Shown here piece by piece: positions 1 to 7,571 of a stretch of DNA of 54,685 bases. A program made the position numbers and the translations under genes. The DNA lies in the NCBI RefSeq assembly GCF_026932795.1, contig NZ_JADPVH010000026.1, positions 1 through 54,685 on the forward strand, written 5' to 3'. Position 1 is the stretch's first letter; the number at the start of each line of letters is the position of its first letter. Below the pieces are notes generated by a model. That model saw only the letters and a list, made by a program, of their open reading frames with translations, did no database searches and was not told the DNA's origin. The stretch is from Paenarthrobacter sp. Z7-10. Its GTDB lineage: Bacteria > Actinomycetota > Actinomycetes > Actinomycetales > Micrococcaceae.

Positions 1-477
1 CATTCCGGGGGAGGCGTGGCCCTGGAAGAAGATCTGGTCCCCGCCGCCGGGGTGGTCCTTGCCGCGGAAGAAGTGGTTGAAGCCGACCTCGTACAGCGTC
101 GCCGCGCCGGCGTAGGTGGAGATGTGCCCGCCCACGCCGATGTCCGGGTGCTGGCTGCGGTGGACCATGATGGCTGCATTCCAGCGCAGCCAACGCCGGT
201 AGCGGCGCTCGATGTCTTCATCGCCGGGAAATTCCGGTTCCTGGTCGGCCGGGATCGTGTTCACATAGTCGGTGGTGGTCACCATCGGTACACCGACGCT
301 CTGCGCGCCGGCGCGCTGCAGCAGCGACCGCAGAATGAATTGAGCCCGTTCGGTACCCTGGTCCCGGATCAGCGAATCCAGGGACTCCACCCATTCGGCG
401 GTTTCTTCCGAATCCATGTCCGGCCGCTGATCGATCAATCCACTCAGGATGTGGGGGCTCTGGTCTCTTTGGAACAC
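1..477 (-). CDS. aceE: Pyruvate dehydrogenase E1 component (homodimeric AceE type), N-terminal part, runs off the left edge
   Basis: The minus strand is open from a GTG at 477 to the window edge and encodes about 159 residues of the thiamine-diphosphate E1 subunit that decarboxylates pyruvate and acetylates the E2 lipoyl domain. Family-typical stretches are [37 protein letters not shown]-like sequence ([15 protein letters not shown]), [19 protein letters not shown] and [16 protein letters not shown]. The GTG is chosen because GAGG lies six bases upstream; in-frame ATGs at 492, 570 and 591 lack a good ribosome site and the upper two overlap an operator-like box. Many Arthrobacter relatives carry more than one aceE; whether this is the main copy cannot be told here. 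The box upstream is shared with the urate genes. Confidence 0.9.
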   Translation of the reverse strand, partial: MFQRDQSPHILSGLIDQRPDMDSEETAEWVESLDSLIRDQGTERAQFILRSLLQRAGAQSVGVPMVTTTDYVNTIPADQEPEFPGDEDIERRYRRWLRWNAAIMVHRSQHPDIGVGGHISTYAGAATLYEVGFNHFFRGKDHPGGGDQIFFQGHASPGM

Positions 478-564
478 GTCCAACCTCATTTCTTGTGGTG
501 CTGCCGGAGGATGGTGCGCGGGCAGCGACCCGTGGGCGAAGATGTCGGGGTAAGTCTTTATTGA

Positions 565-591
565 TTCCATAATGCGAAACTTATTTTCCAT
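565..591. promoter_or_regulatory. Operator-like box A upstream of aceE
   Basis: TTCCATAATGCGAAA at 565-579 is an imperfect inverted repeat, and TTCC recurs at 586-589 about 21 bases further on. Box B at 5695-5709 is identical at 14 of 15 positions, and box C at 4988-5002 shares the TTCC-N7-GRAA frame. The site lies about 90 bases upstream of the aceE start. The layout resembles IclR-family operators, but no regulator gene is in the window, so the protein is inferred. Confidence 0.55.
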
Positions 592-656
592 ATAGTAGAT
601 CATAATTGGTTCAGATGCGATGCATGTGACCAACGGAGAACGAAGGAGGAACAGCA

Positions 657-1460
657 ATGCCGGCAGAACACACAGGATCGCCGACGGCGGCCAAGCGACG
701 GGCGGAGCATCCGGTTGAGGGGAAGGTGGCCGTCGTCACCGGCGCCGGATCCGGGATCGGCCGTGCCGTTGCCCAAGCTTTCCTGAACGACGGCTACCGG
801 GTGGCTTTGGCAGGGCGGACCACCCGGACGCTGGAGGAGACAGCGGGTGGCCATCCGCAGGCGCTGGTCGTGGCTGCGGACGTTACCAAGCCCGACGACG
901 TGGGCCGGCTCTTCGGCGCCGCCGTGCAGCGCTGGGGGAGGATCGACGTCGTCTTTAACAATGCGGGCATCTTCGGCCCCGCCGCAGCGGTGGACGAGAT
1001 CAGCGTTGGTCACTGGAATAACGTCGTCGCCGTCAACCTGACCGGCACGATGCTGTGTGCGGCGGCCGCAGTGCGGCAGATGAAGACGCAGTCCCCGCAG
1101 GGCGGCCGGATCATCAACAACGGATCCATTTCGGCGCACTCGCCCCGGCCGCTGTCCGTGGCTTACACGACCACCAAGCACGCGGTGACTGGACTGACTA
1201 AGTCGATCGACCTGGATGGCCGTGACTTCGGCATCAGTTGCGGCCAGATTGACATTGGCAACGCTGCCACCGGGCTGATGTCCGAAATCGGGGTGGGCAG
1301 CGGAGCGTTGCAGGCCGACGGCAGCCGCCGCGCGGAGCCGACGTTCCCGGTGGAGGAAGCAGCCAAGGCCGTCCTGCTGATGGCCCAAATGCCGCCGTCG
1401 GCCAGTGTCGGAACGCTTGTGCTGACCGCGGCGGGCATGCCGTTCATTGGGCGGGGCTGA
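657..1460 (+). CDS. SDR family NAD(P)-dependent oxidoreductase
   Basis: A 267-residue classical short-chain dehydrogenase/reductase. It has the Rossmann glycine motif TGAGSGIG at residues 28-35, the NNAG motif, and the catalytic set Ser157, Tyr170 and Lys174 (YTTTK) with the standard 13-residue Ser-Tyr spacing. The start ATG follows AAGGAGG. The substrate is unknown; a redox reaction on an alcohol or carbonyl is expected for the family. It is divergent from aceE and convergent with the permease, so it looks like a single-gene unit, and the box at 565-591 also lies in its promoter region. Confidence 0.9.
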   Translation: MPAEHTGSPTAAKRRAEHPVEGKVAVVTGAGSGIGRAVAQAFLNDGYRVALAGRTTRTLEETAGGHPQALVVAADVTKPDDVGRLFGAAVQRWGRIDVVFNNAGIFGPAAAVDEISVGHWNNVVAVNLTGTMLCAAAAVRQMKTQSPQGGRIINNGSISAHSPRPLSVAYTTTKHAVTGLTKSIDLDGRDFGISCGQIDIGNAATGLMSEIGVGSGALQADGSRRAEPTFPVEEAAKAVLLMAQMPPSASVGTLVLTAAGMPFIGRG

Positions 1461-1510
1461 CTCCGAGGCCGGCACCGGGCTGACCGCTAGCCGAACCTGA
1501 GCCGATGGCA

Positions 1511-1557
1511 GGTATGGGCAGGGCCTTCGCCGTTGGGACGGAGGCCCTGCCTATACC
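1511..1557. terminator. Stem-loop between convergent SDR and permease genes
   Basis: A 16-bp stem with one mismatch (1511-1526 paired with 1542-1557, core GGCAGGGCCT/AGGCCCTGCC) and a 15-base loop. It sits between two converging genes and could end both transcripts. There is no strong T tract on either side. Confidence 0.6.
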
Positions 1558-1607
1558 GAGTGGCCCGGCTCTCGTGGACCTACCGTTGGAGCTTGATCAG
1601 CCTGCTC

Positions 1608-3098
1608 TCAATGCCCCGCGTCACTGCCAACCACGCGAATCTCCTTGCCGTCCACATCGAGCAGCTTGCCGTCCTCGCAGCGGTCGCCGTGTTCCAGGCA
1701 GTCCAGCACCTCGGCCTTGACCTGACGGTCGGTACCGGCCGCGAACACCGAGGGGTTCTGCGGGTTGCCGGCCTTGAAATGGTTGAACAGCAGATTCAGG
1801 AGAATCGCCATCACCGCTGCCGAGCTGATGCCGGAGTGGAAGATGGTGCCGAACCAGGCCGGGAACTTGTCGTAGAAGGTTGGTGCAGCGATGGGGATCA
1901 CACCGAAACCGATGGAGGTCGCCACGATGATCAGGTTCATGTTGTTCTTGTAATTGACCGTGGACAAGGTGCGGATACCGCTGGCGGCCACCGTACCGAA
2001 CAACACAATGCCAGCACCGCCAAGGACCGGCGTCGGTACCGCTGCCACAACCCGCCCCAGGACCGGCAGCAGGCCCAGCAGCACCAGAATGACGCCGCCG
2101 GCGGAGACGACGAAGCGGCTCTTAATTCCGGTTACGGCCACCAGTCCCACGTTCTGGGCAAAGGCACTCTGGGTAAAGGATCCAAAGACAGGGGCGACCG
2201 CGCTGGAGATCATGTCCGCGCGCAGGCCATTTCCGAGCCGGCGGGAATCCACCTTGGTGCCGATGATTTCCGAAACGGCCAGAATGTCCGCGGAAGTTTC
2301 CACCAGGGTCACCAGGATTACAATAACCATTGAGATAATGCCGGCAAGCTGGAAGGTCGGCATGCCGAAGTGGAAAGGCGAGGGGAAAGCGGCGATCGGC
2401 CCGATGCCGACCTTGGAGAAATCCGCGATGCCGAAAATCGCAGCAACTATGGTGCCGATGACCATTGCCAGCAGAATGGACAGCCGGGAGATGGTGCCGC
2501 TGCCAACTTTGCTCAGCAGCAGCACGATGGCCAGGGTCAGTCCGGCAAGGCCGATGTTTGAGACGCTGCCGTAATTGGGAGCTTTCGCATTTCCGCCCAT
2601 CGCCCAGCCGGCAGCCACTGGCATCAGCGTCAAGCCGATGGTGGTGATGACCGTTCCGGTAACCACCGGCGGGAAGAACTTGATGATGCGGGAAAAGATG
2701 GGTGTAATCAGCAGGCCGATCAGGGACGCGACGATGACTGAGCCAAAAACACCCTGGATGCCGCCGCCGCCATTGACGATCGCCAGCATGGTGGCCACTC
2801 CGGCGAAGGAAACGCCCTGGACCAGGGGCAGTTGCGAGCCGAAGAAGGGCACCCCCACCGTCTGCAGCACTGTGGCGACGCCGCCCATGAAGAGGCAGGC
2901 GGTAATCAGCAGGCCGACATCGGAAGAGGAGAGCCCGGCAGCCTGGCCGATGATCAGGGGTACGGCAACGATACCGCCGTACATGGTGAGAACGTGTTGG
3001 AAGCCGTAGGCGAAGCTTGCGCCAATGGACAGGCGCGCATCTTCCGGTCGTGATGCTGCGGCTATGGTGCCGGCAGCAGCGCTGGTTCGTTTGGACAT
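1608..3098 (-). CDS. NCS2 family purine (probable urate/xanthine) permease
   Basis: A 496-residue integral membrane protein of the nucleobase-cation symporter-2 family, with about 12-14 hydrophobic segments. The family signature QNVGLVAVTG is present, as are VQGVSFAG early and LVETSADILAVSE in the middle. The hydrophilic C-terminal tail (from about residue 450) is longer than in minimal members. The start ATG follows AAGGAT. It is the last gene after uraD, uraH and uricase on the same strand, so urate or xanthine is the likely substrate. The family also contains uracil carriers; the assignment rests on context. Confidence 0.88.
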   Translation of the reverse strand: MSKRTSAAAGTIAAASRPEDARLSIGASFAYGFQHVLTMYGGIVAVPLIIGQAAGLSSSDVGLLITACLFMGGVATVLQTVGVPFFGSQLPLVQGVSFAGVATMLAIVNGGGGIQGVFGSVIVASLIGLLITPIFSRIIKFFPPVVTGTVITTIGLTLMPVAAGWAMGGNAKAPNYGSVSNIGLAGLTLAIVLLLSKVGSGTISRLSILLAMVIGTIVAAIFGIADFSKVGIGPIAAFPSPFHFGMPTFQLAGIISMVIVILVTLVETSADILAVSEIIGTKVDSRRLGNGLRADMISSAVAPVFGSFTQSAFAQNVGLVAVTGIKSRFVVSAGGVILVLLGLLPVLGRVVAAVPTPVLGGAGIVLFGTVAASGIRTLSTVNYKNNMNLIIVATSIGFGVIPIAAPTFYDKFPAWFGTIFHSGISSAAVMAILLNLLFNHFKAGNPQNPSVFAAGTDRQVKAEVLDCLEHGDRCEDGKLLDVDGKEIRVVGSDAGH

Positions 3099-3129
3099 TG
3101 GTATCCTTCTTGAGTGCCGAGGAATGGGT

Positions 3130-3153
3130 GGGCGGGGGTTGCAGCCCCCGCCC
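3130..3153. other. GC-rich intercistronic hairpin between uricase and permease
   Basis: A perfect 9-bp stem, GGGCGGGGG pairing with CCCCCGCCC, closes a 6-base loop in the 80-base gap between uricase and the permease. Read in the operon direction no T run follows, so it is more likely an attenuation or mRNA-processing element than a full terminator. On the plus strand a T-rich stretch follows, but no plus-strand gene ends here. Confidence 0.45.
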
Positions 3154-3178
3154 GCCCGTGGTTTTTATTTGCTGGTTT

Positions 3179-4081
3179 CTAGCAGAAGCCGGCCATGCCT
3201 TCCCAAGCCCGTCCGGCGTCGGACGCATCTTCGCGCACCACGGCCGCTTCGATCAGACCGTACGGACGGTCTGCGGCGAAGAAGACCTCGTTGGGGTTGT
3301 CCAGCCCGAAGGGCGAGAGATCAACGAGGAAGTGGTGCTTGTTGGGCATCGAGAATTTGATTTCGTCGATTTCCGAATGAGCCTCGAGGACCTTCTTCCC
3401 CATATCGAACAAGGTCTGCTGCAGGGCGTGGGAGTAGTTCTCAGTGAAGCCCTCCAGCAAAAGCCCCGCGACGTCGTCGTACGCCTTGTTGAAGTCAACA
3501 TCCGCGGTGTTGTAGCGCCAGCGGGCCGCGACGTCCGTAGCCAGGATCCGGTCCGTAACCTCGGGCAGGGTGGTGTACTGGTCCTTGGGATAGCCCACAA
3601 AGCCGGACGCCGTGGACTTGAGCACCGTCAGCTCCCGCAGCCCGCCGAAAATGTGCGTCTGGGCGCCGTCCTTGATCACCACGGCGGTGCGGACCTCGCG
3701 GCCATTGCGGACAAAGGAGTGCTCATGCGGGGCGCCGTGCGCCTGGATCCGGTCCCAGCTGTAGGACTCGGCCTCCCAGCGGCCACCATCCACCCAGTCG
3801 AAGCTGGAGGTGAAATGCGCGCCGAGGCGGAGCAGGAATCCCTCCGGCGAGCCCACGCCCTCCCGGGCCAGAGCATAGACCGTGTTCTTCTGGGTGTCCG
3901 TGGGCACCACGTGGCCGTTGTCGCCGGTCAGGTGCGCGGCGGCGAAATCTCCGCGCAGCTGGGAGGTGACGTTGAGGTCCTCGATCTCATGACGGTCCGT
4001 GTCGCGGGTGATCTTGACCAGCCGGACCTCGGCCTTGCCGTACTGGTTGGCGCCGAGGATGATTTTGCTGTTGTCGGTCAT
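3179..4081 (-). CDS. pucL: Urate oxidase (uricase)
   Basis: A 300-residue cofactor-free urate oxidase that converts urate, O2 and water to 5-hydroxyisourate and H2O2. Family motifs are ANQYGKAEVRL near the N-terminus (catalytic Lys region), TDTQKNTVYALA with the active-site Thr, and ADRPYGLIEA near the C-terminus; the length fits a single T-fold uricase. The gene starts two bases after uraH. Its ribosome site (AGAGGAAG) is formed by the last codons of uraH. The product is unstable and is passed to UraH and UraD, encoded just upstream. The H2O2 released makes the nearby peroxiredoxin a sensible neighbour. Confidence 0.95.
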   Translation of the reverse strand: MTDNSKIILGANQYGKAEVRLVKITRDTDRHEIEDLNVTSQLRGDFAAAHLTGDNGHVVPTDTQKNTVYALAREGVGSPEGFLLRLGAHFTSSFDWVDGGRWEAESYSWDRIQAHGAPHEHSFVRNGREVRTAVVIKDGAQTHIFGGLRELTVLKSTASGFVGYPKDQYTTLPEVTDRILATDVAARWRYNTADVDFNKAYDDVAGLLLEGFTENYSHALQQTLFDMGKKVLEAHSEIDEIKFSMPNKHHFLVDLSPFGLDNPNEVFFAADRPYGLIEAAVVREDASDAGRAWEGMAGFC

Positions 4082-4083
4082 GA

Positions 4084-4425
4084 TTAGCTTCCTCTGTAGG
4101 TGGAAAAGGCGAATGGACTGATCAGCAGGGGCACGTGGTAGTGCTCGCCGACCTCCGTGACTGAAAACGTCAGCGAAACCTCCGGGAAGAAGGTGTCCGT
4201 TGCGATGCCGGCGAAGTAGGCCCCGGTAGCGAAGGTCAGCCGGTACGTGCCGGCTGTCAGCTGTTCGGGGCCAAGGTCTTTCACCCGCCCGTCGGCATCG
4301 GTGCTGCCCGAAGCAATCTGGGTCCAGGTCCCGCCGTCGCGGGCATGCAGCTCGACGGCGACACCTGCGGCAGGTTTCCCGGCCGCGGTATCCAGAATGT
4401 GGGTGGTTACATGGGAGATGGTCAT
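4084..4425 (-). CDS. uraH: 5-hydroxyisourate hydrolase (transthyretin-like)
   Basis: A 113-residue transthyretin-related protein that hydrolyses 5-hydroxyisourate to OHCU. It has the N-terminal HVTTHILD motif, with a catalytic His, and ends in the diagnostic YRGS tetrapeptide. The start ATG overlaps the uraD stop (ATGA), and the ribosome site AAAGGAG lies within the last uraD codons, so translation is coupled. The YRGS codons in turn provide the Shine-Dalgarno sequence for uricase. Confidence 0.95.
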   Translation of the reverse strand: MTISHVTTHILDTAAGKPAAGVAVELHARDGGTWTQIASGSTDADGRVKDLGPEQLTAGTYRLTFATGAYFAGIATDTFFPEVSLTFSVTEVGEHYHVPLLISPFAFSTYRGS

Positions 4426-4919
4426 GGCGTTACGGCTCCTTTAAGTCGCAGGATGGCTATCTCGCGAAGCTGCTGGGCAACTATTGGTTTTTCCTCCGCT
4501 TCCGAATGCGCCAGGCGTTCGTTTAGGGCGTCGAGGATGTCCCGGGAGCTGCGTCCGGCCGCCCGGATCAGGAAGACCCGGCCGAATTTCTCCTCGTAGG
4601 CGTGGTTGCCGTCGGCCAGGGCAGTGGCGACTGTCTCGTCGGAAGGGTCGACGGCGGCCTGTTCCGTCCGCGACAGGCTCGCCTCGGTGCTTGGGCCGGC
4701 GGCCCGTTCTCCGATTCGGGGATGGTGGGCCAGGGCGGCTTCGATCTCCGGGTCGGTGAAGGGGCTGGCCGCCAGCCGGGCGCGGTCCGTCAGGTCCTGC
4801 ACGGTTTCATAGGGGCGGGCGTCGGCGATCTCGTTGATCCACCGTTGAACATCAATACAGGGTCGGAGGACCGTTACAATTGCAGTCCGGGCCGCGCTGT
4901 TGAATTCCTCAAGCATCAT
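4422..4919 (-). CDS. uraD: 2-oxo-4-hydroxy-4-carboxy-5-ureidoimidazoline (OHCU) decarboxylase
   Basis: A 165-residue enzyme that decarboxylates OHCU to (S)-allantoin. The signature HPRIGE with catalytic His and Glu is present, followed by the conserved FGRVFLIRAAGRS stretch. It is the first gene of the uraD-uraH-uricase-permease unit. Two consecutive ATG codons begin the frame, and GAGGAAC lies rather far upstream, so either may be used. Box C at 4988-5002 lies about 70 bases upstream. The allantoin-degrading genes are not in the window. Confidence 0.93.
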   Translation of the reverse strand: MMLEEFNSAARTAIVTVLRPCIDVQRWINEIADARPYETVQDLTDRARLAASPFTDPEIEAALAHHPRIGERAAGPSTEASLSRTEQAAVDPSDETVATALADGNHAYEEKFGRVFLIRAAGRSSRDILDALNERLAHSEAEEKPIVAQQLREIAILRLKGAVTP

Positions 4920-4987
4920 CGCTTGTCTGTTCCTCGTTCAATGCTGGCATCCACGGTGTGAGGCTATGCGGATTTGTGGAGACCACA

Positions 4988-5002
4988 TTCCGCATCGTGG
5001 AA
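4988..5002. promoter_or_regulatory. Operator-like box C upstream of uraD
   Basis: TTCCGCATCGTGGAA is an inverted repeat (TTCC-N7-GGAA) about 70 bases before uraD. Like box A it is followed by AC, a T-rich stretch and CATAT. It is a likely binding site for the same regulator as boxes A and B. Confidence 0.5.
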
Positions 5003-5097
5003 CTGTTATTTCAGCATATGTAATAGTGAAGCCGATCACATGCGGCCTGTCAACCCTTGGAACTGTCCTTTTTTCTGCACCGGCGGAAATCGGGAGC

Positions 5098-5149
5098 GAC
5101 TCCGTGGAATGACGGGGAAGTTCCGGATTTCCGTGCCATCCGCGGAGTC
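5098..5149 (-). terminator. Stem-loop downstream of bcp
   Basis: The sequence at 5098-5115 pairs imperfectly with 5131-5149 (GACTCCG...CGGAGTC ends). It lies 34 bases beyond the bcp stop and before box C of the next operon, where a terminator would be expected. No clear T tract is visible. Confidence 0.45.
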
Positions 5150-5182
5150 ACTATCCAAAGGCGAGTCACTGCCGGAAATCGG

Positions 5183-5656
5183 TCAGACCAGCTGGGCGAG
5201 CCGGCGGCGCAGTTCCGCGACATGCCCCTCGGCCGCCACTTCGTAGTCCGCGAGGCTTACGCAGCCGTCGGCGCCGAGGATGACTGTCGAACGCAGCACG
5301 CCGTGTCCGGATTGGCCGTTGATCACCTTTTCACCCCAGGCTCCCCATTGGCGGGCGACTTTGTGATCGGGATCTGCCAGCAGTGGGTAGGTCAGCGCAA
5401 AGTTGGCGGCAAAAGAGGCCAGTCGGTCAGGGCTGTCTGGCGAGATGCCGACGACGTCGTAGCCGGCTGACTGCAGGCTGGCCAGGTTGTCCCGGAAGTC
5501 GCACGCTTCGGTGGTGCAGCCCGGCGTCGCAGCCTTCGGATAGAAGTAGACGACGACGCCACGGCCGTCGAAATCCGCGAGCGCAACCTCGTTGCCCGTC
5601 GAGTCGGGCAGGCGGAATGCCGGCGGCTGTTGTCCTTTGGTGAGGCGCAGGGTCAT
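5183..5656 (-). CDS. bcp: Peroxiredoxin of the Bcp/PrxQ type
   Basis: A 157-residue thiol peroxidase. The peroxidatic Cys47 (TPGCTTEACDF) and resolving Cys52 are five residues apart, as in atypical 2-Cys PrxQ enzymes. The ATG at 5656 follows GGAGAA with correct spacing; the frame stays open upstream, but that extension has no ribosome site and overlaps box B. It reduces H2O2 or organic peroxides with thioredoxin-type donors in the cytoplasm. Box B lies 39 bases upstream, tying it to the urate operon, whose uricase releases H2O2. Confidence 0.93.
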   Translation of the reverse strand: MTLRLTKGQQPPAFRLPDSTGNEVALADFDGRGVVVYFYPKAATPGCTTEACDFRDNLASLQSAGYDVVGISPDSPDRLASFAANFALTYPLLADPDHKVARQWGAWGEKVINGQSGHGVLRSTVILGADGCVSLADYEVAAEGHVAELRRRLAQLV

Positions 5657-5694
5657 GATTTCTCCTGAATCGTCAGAGTGCGGTTGAGCATGAG

Positions 5695-5709
5695 TTCCAT
5701 AATACGAAA
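5695..5709. promoter_or_regulatory. Operator-like box B upstream of bcp
   Basis: TTCCATAATACGAAA differs from box A in one base. It is followed, as at box A, by a T-rich stretch and an ACATAA sequence. It lies between bcp and the divergent gene at 5814. Confidence 0.55.
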
Positions 5710-5813
5710 TAGTTTTCTTACATAACGAGAGAGCGTAGAGTGCGGTTCGTCCTTGGTCAACAGCATTTTCGGCCAGGGCGTAAAACGTCGGTGGCGGATG
5801 GAATAGTGGAAGC

Positions 5814-6698
5814 ATGACCCAACCAGCTCTGGCACATGCCACGGAATTCGGCCGGATGTATGCCCGATCGCTCCGGGACGCGCCCAGCATGCCATCCATA
5901 ACCACCGTCATCTCACAGCAGTCCACCTCGTTGGACGGCTGGATTGGATACATGGCGGCAACGTCGCTGTCTGAACATCCAAAGCTGGCCGAGGCGGTAG
6001 CGAACCCCGCACAGCTGCGCACCATCGTCCGCGATTCCAGCAACGCCGCGGAAAAATACCGCAATGCTGCCGCTTCCCGCGGTGACAGGGTGCACTTCTA
6101 TTGCGAGCAGGTGTCGCTGCGGGCCATGGGCCGGGCGCATCGCATGCCGGAGGCCCGGGCCGCGCTGGCAGAGAACGGCGAGGAAACTTTTGCGGCGCGT
6201 TTTGACCAGTGGTGGGAACTGTACCGGGTGGAGCCCGTTGCCCCGGAGATCACCGTGTGGAACCACAGCCTTGGCTATGCCGGAACGCTTGATCTGGTGG
6301 CGCGCATTGGCGGCCGCCTGTGCCTGATCGATTTCAAAACCAAGGGTACGGATCGAAACGGCAGCGTCAAGCCGATGGATGACAAGGTGGTGATGCAGCT
6401 GGTCGCAGGAATGAAAGCGGAGGAGTCTCTGCTGGACGCGGACGCCGGGACCTGGGAGCCATGGCAATACGGGGAGGATCCGATCCTGCTGGGGGTTGGA
6501 ATCGGTGAAACAGAAGTTCGGGCAATGCGGGCCAATCCGGACGTGCTCAAGTATCACTGGTTCAAGTTTTGCGCCCTCCGCCGGCTGTGGCAGACGGCGG
6601 CAGATACCCGCAGTGCCGGAACGGCCCTGCTGCCAATCGCTCCGCCGGCAGCCAGTCTCACGGCCGCTGCCGCGGTAGTCCCGGTTCAGGCGCTCTGA
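5814..6698 (+). CDS. PD-(D/E)XK nuclease-like protein of unknown role
   Basis: A 294-residue soluble protein. Residues about 155-180 contain GYAGTLDLV followed by LCLIDFKTK, giving Asp160 and Asp173-X-Lys175. This is the core of the PD-(D/E)XK superfamily, as in Cas4/RecB-like nucleases and phage exonuclease-like proteins. No Cys cluster or helicase is seen. An Ala/Pro-rich tail ends the protein. The start ATG has GTGGAAG upstream. Related proteins occur in Arthrobacter as hypotheticals; the substrate is unknown. Confidence 0.75.
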   Translation: MTQPALAHATEFGRMYARSLRDAPSMPSITTVISQQSTSLDGWIGYMAATSLSEHPKLAEAVANPAQLRTIVRDSSNAAEKYRNAAASRGDRVHFYCEQVSLRAMGRAHRMPEARAALAENGEETFAARFDQWWELYRVEPVAPEITVWNHSLGYAGTLDLVARIGGRLCLIDFKTKGTDRNGSVKPMDDKVVMQLVAGMKAEESLLDADAGTWEPWQYGEDPILLGVGIGETEVRAMRANPDVLKYHWFKFCALRRLWQTAADTRSAGTALLPIAPPAASLTAAAAVVPVQAL

Positions 6699-6768
6699 AC
6701 TGCTCCGTTATTCCAATGAGTTCCGTTAAATAGATAGGCTCCGTTACGTTGAACTGCTCCGTTCCTCC
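6697..6768. repeat. Four imperfect 18-bp tandem repeats
   Basis: Four 18-base units start at 6697, 6715, 6733 and 6751. Units 1 and 4 begin GAACTGCTCCGTT, and CCGTT recurs exactly every 18 bases (6705, 6723, 6741, 6759). The array starts at the stop codon of the preceding gene and lies in the roughly 315-base gap before def. Apart from short AACGTC repeats at 6985-7002, I see nothing else in the gap. Confidence 0.7.
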
Positions 6769-7013
6769 AGACGTCCAGCCTGAGGAGTCCGGGCGCGGAA
6801 GTGACGCGTGGAGGCGAGCAAGGCCGTGGAGGTGAGCAGGGCGTGGATCATGCGGCCTTCCAATTAGACTGTCAGGGGCCGCAACGGTTCCCACACCGGA
6901 CAACGGCGGGATGCCGGCATTCCCTAAGCCCATCCCTGAGCGCAACTCAACATCAGTGCCACCATCACTGACAACGTCAGAGTAAACGTCAACGTCAACG
7001 TAAGGACCTTCGC

Positions 7014-7571
7014 ATGGCCATCCTGAGTATCCGCATCATCGGTGATCCGGTGCTGCGGACCTGCGCCGACCCGGTGACGGACTTTGGACCCGAACTGATC
7101 AAGCTGGTCCAGGACATGATGGACACCATGGAAGATGTGAACGGTGCCGGTCTGGCAGCGCCGCAGGTTGGCATCGGCAAGCGGGTTTTCACCTACCGCA
7201 TCGGCAGTCAAAGCGGCCACATCATCAATCCCGTGCTGGAGAACAGTGAAGATCTGCAGCCGGAGGGCGCCGAAGGCTGCCTGTCGGTGCCGGGCCTCGG
7301 TTTCCGGGTGCCCCGACACCGATGGACCCGTGCCAGCGGAGTTGACGTGCACGGACAACCGGTCGTGGTTGAGGGGGAGGATCTGCTGGCCCGCTGCCTG
7401 CAGCATGAAACAGATCACTTGGACGGGTCCCTGTATGTGGATCGTTTGGCCGGTGATGACCGGCGTACGGCGCTGCGTGCCATCCGGAACGCGCAGTACG
7501 GCTCCGTATCCGCCAAAACGATCGCGGAGCGTGCGCGGACCGTCGGCTCCAGCTTCGGATCCGGCGCGTGA
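7014..7571 (+). CDS. def: Peptide deformylase
   Basis: A 185-residue metalloenzyme that removes the N-formyl group from nascent proteins. All three motifs are present: GAGLAAPQVG, EGCLSVPG with metal ligand Cys89, and HETDHLDG with His131, Glu132 and His135. The fmt start overlaps its stop by four bases, pairing removal with addition of the formyl group. The ATG follows AAGGACCTTCGC. Confidence 0.96.
   Translation: MAILSIRIIGDPVLRTCADPVTDFGPELIKLVQDMMDTMEDVNGAGLAAPQVGIGKRVFTYRIGSQSGHIINPVLENSEDLQPEGAEGCLSVPGLGFRVPRHRWTRASGVDVHGQPVVVEGEDLLARCLQHETDHLDGSLYVDRLAGDDRRTALRAIRNAQYGSVSAKTIAERARTVGSSFGSGA

Noticed and set aside
600-1475. 291-residue minus-strand frame
   Set aside because: It is antisense to the SDR gene, which has full catalytic motifs and a ribosome site; the minus-strand product is Arg/His-rich with no domain.
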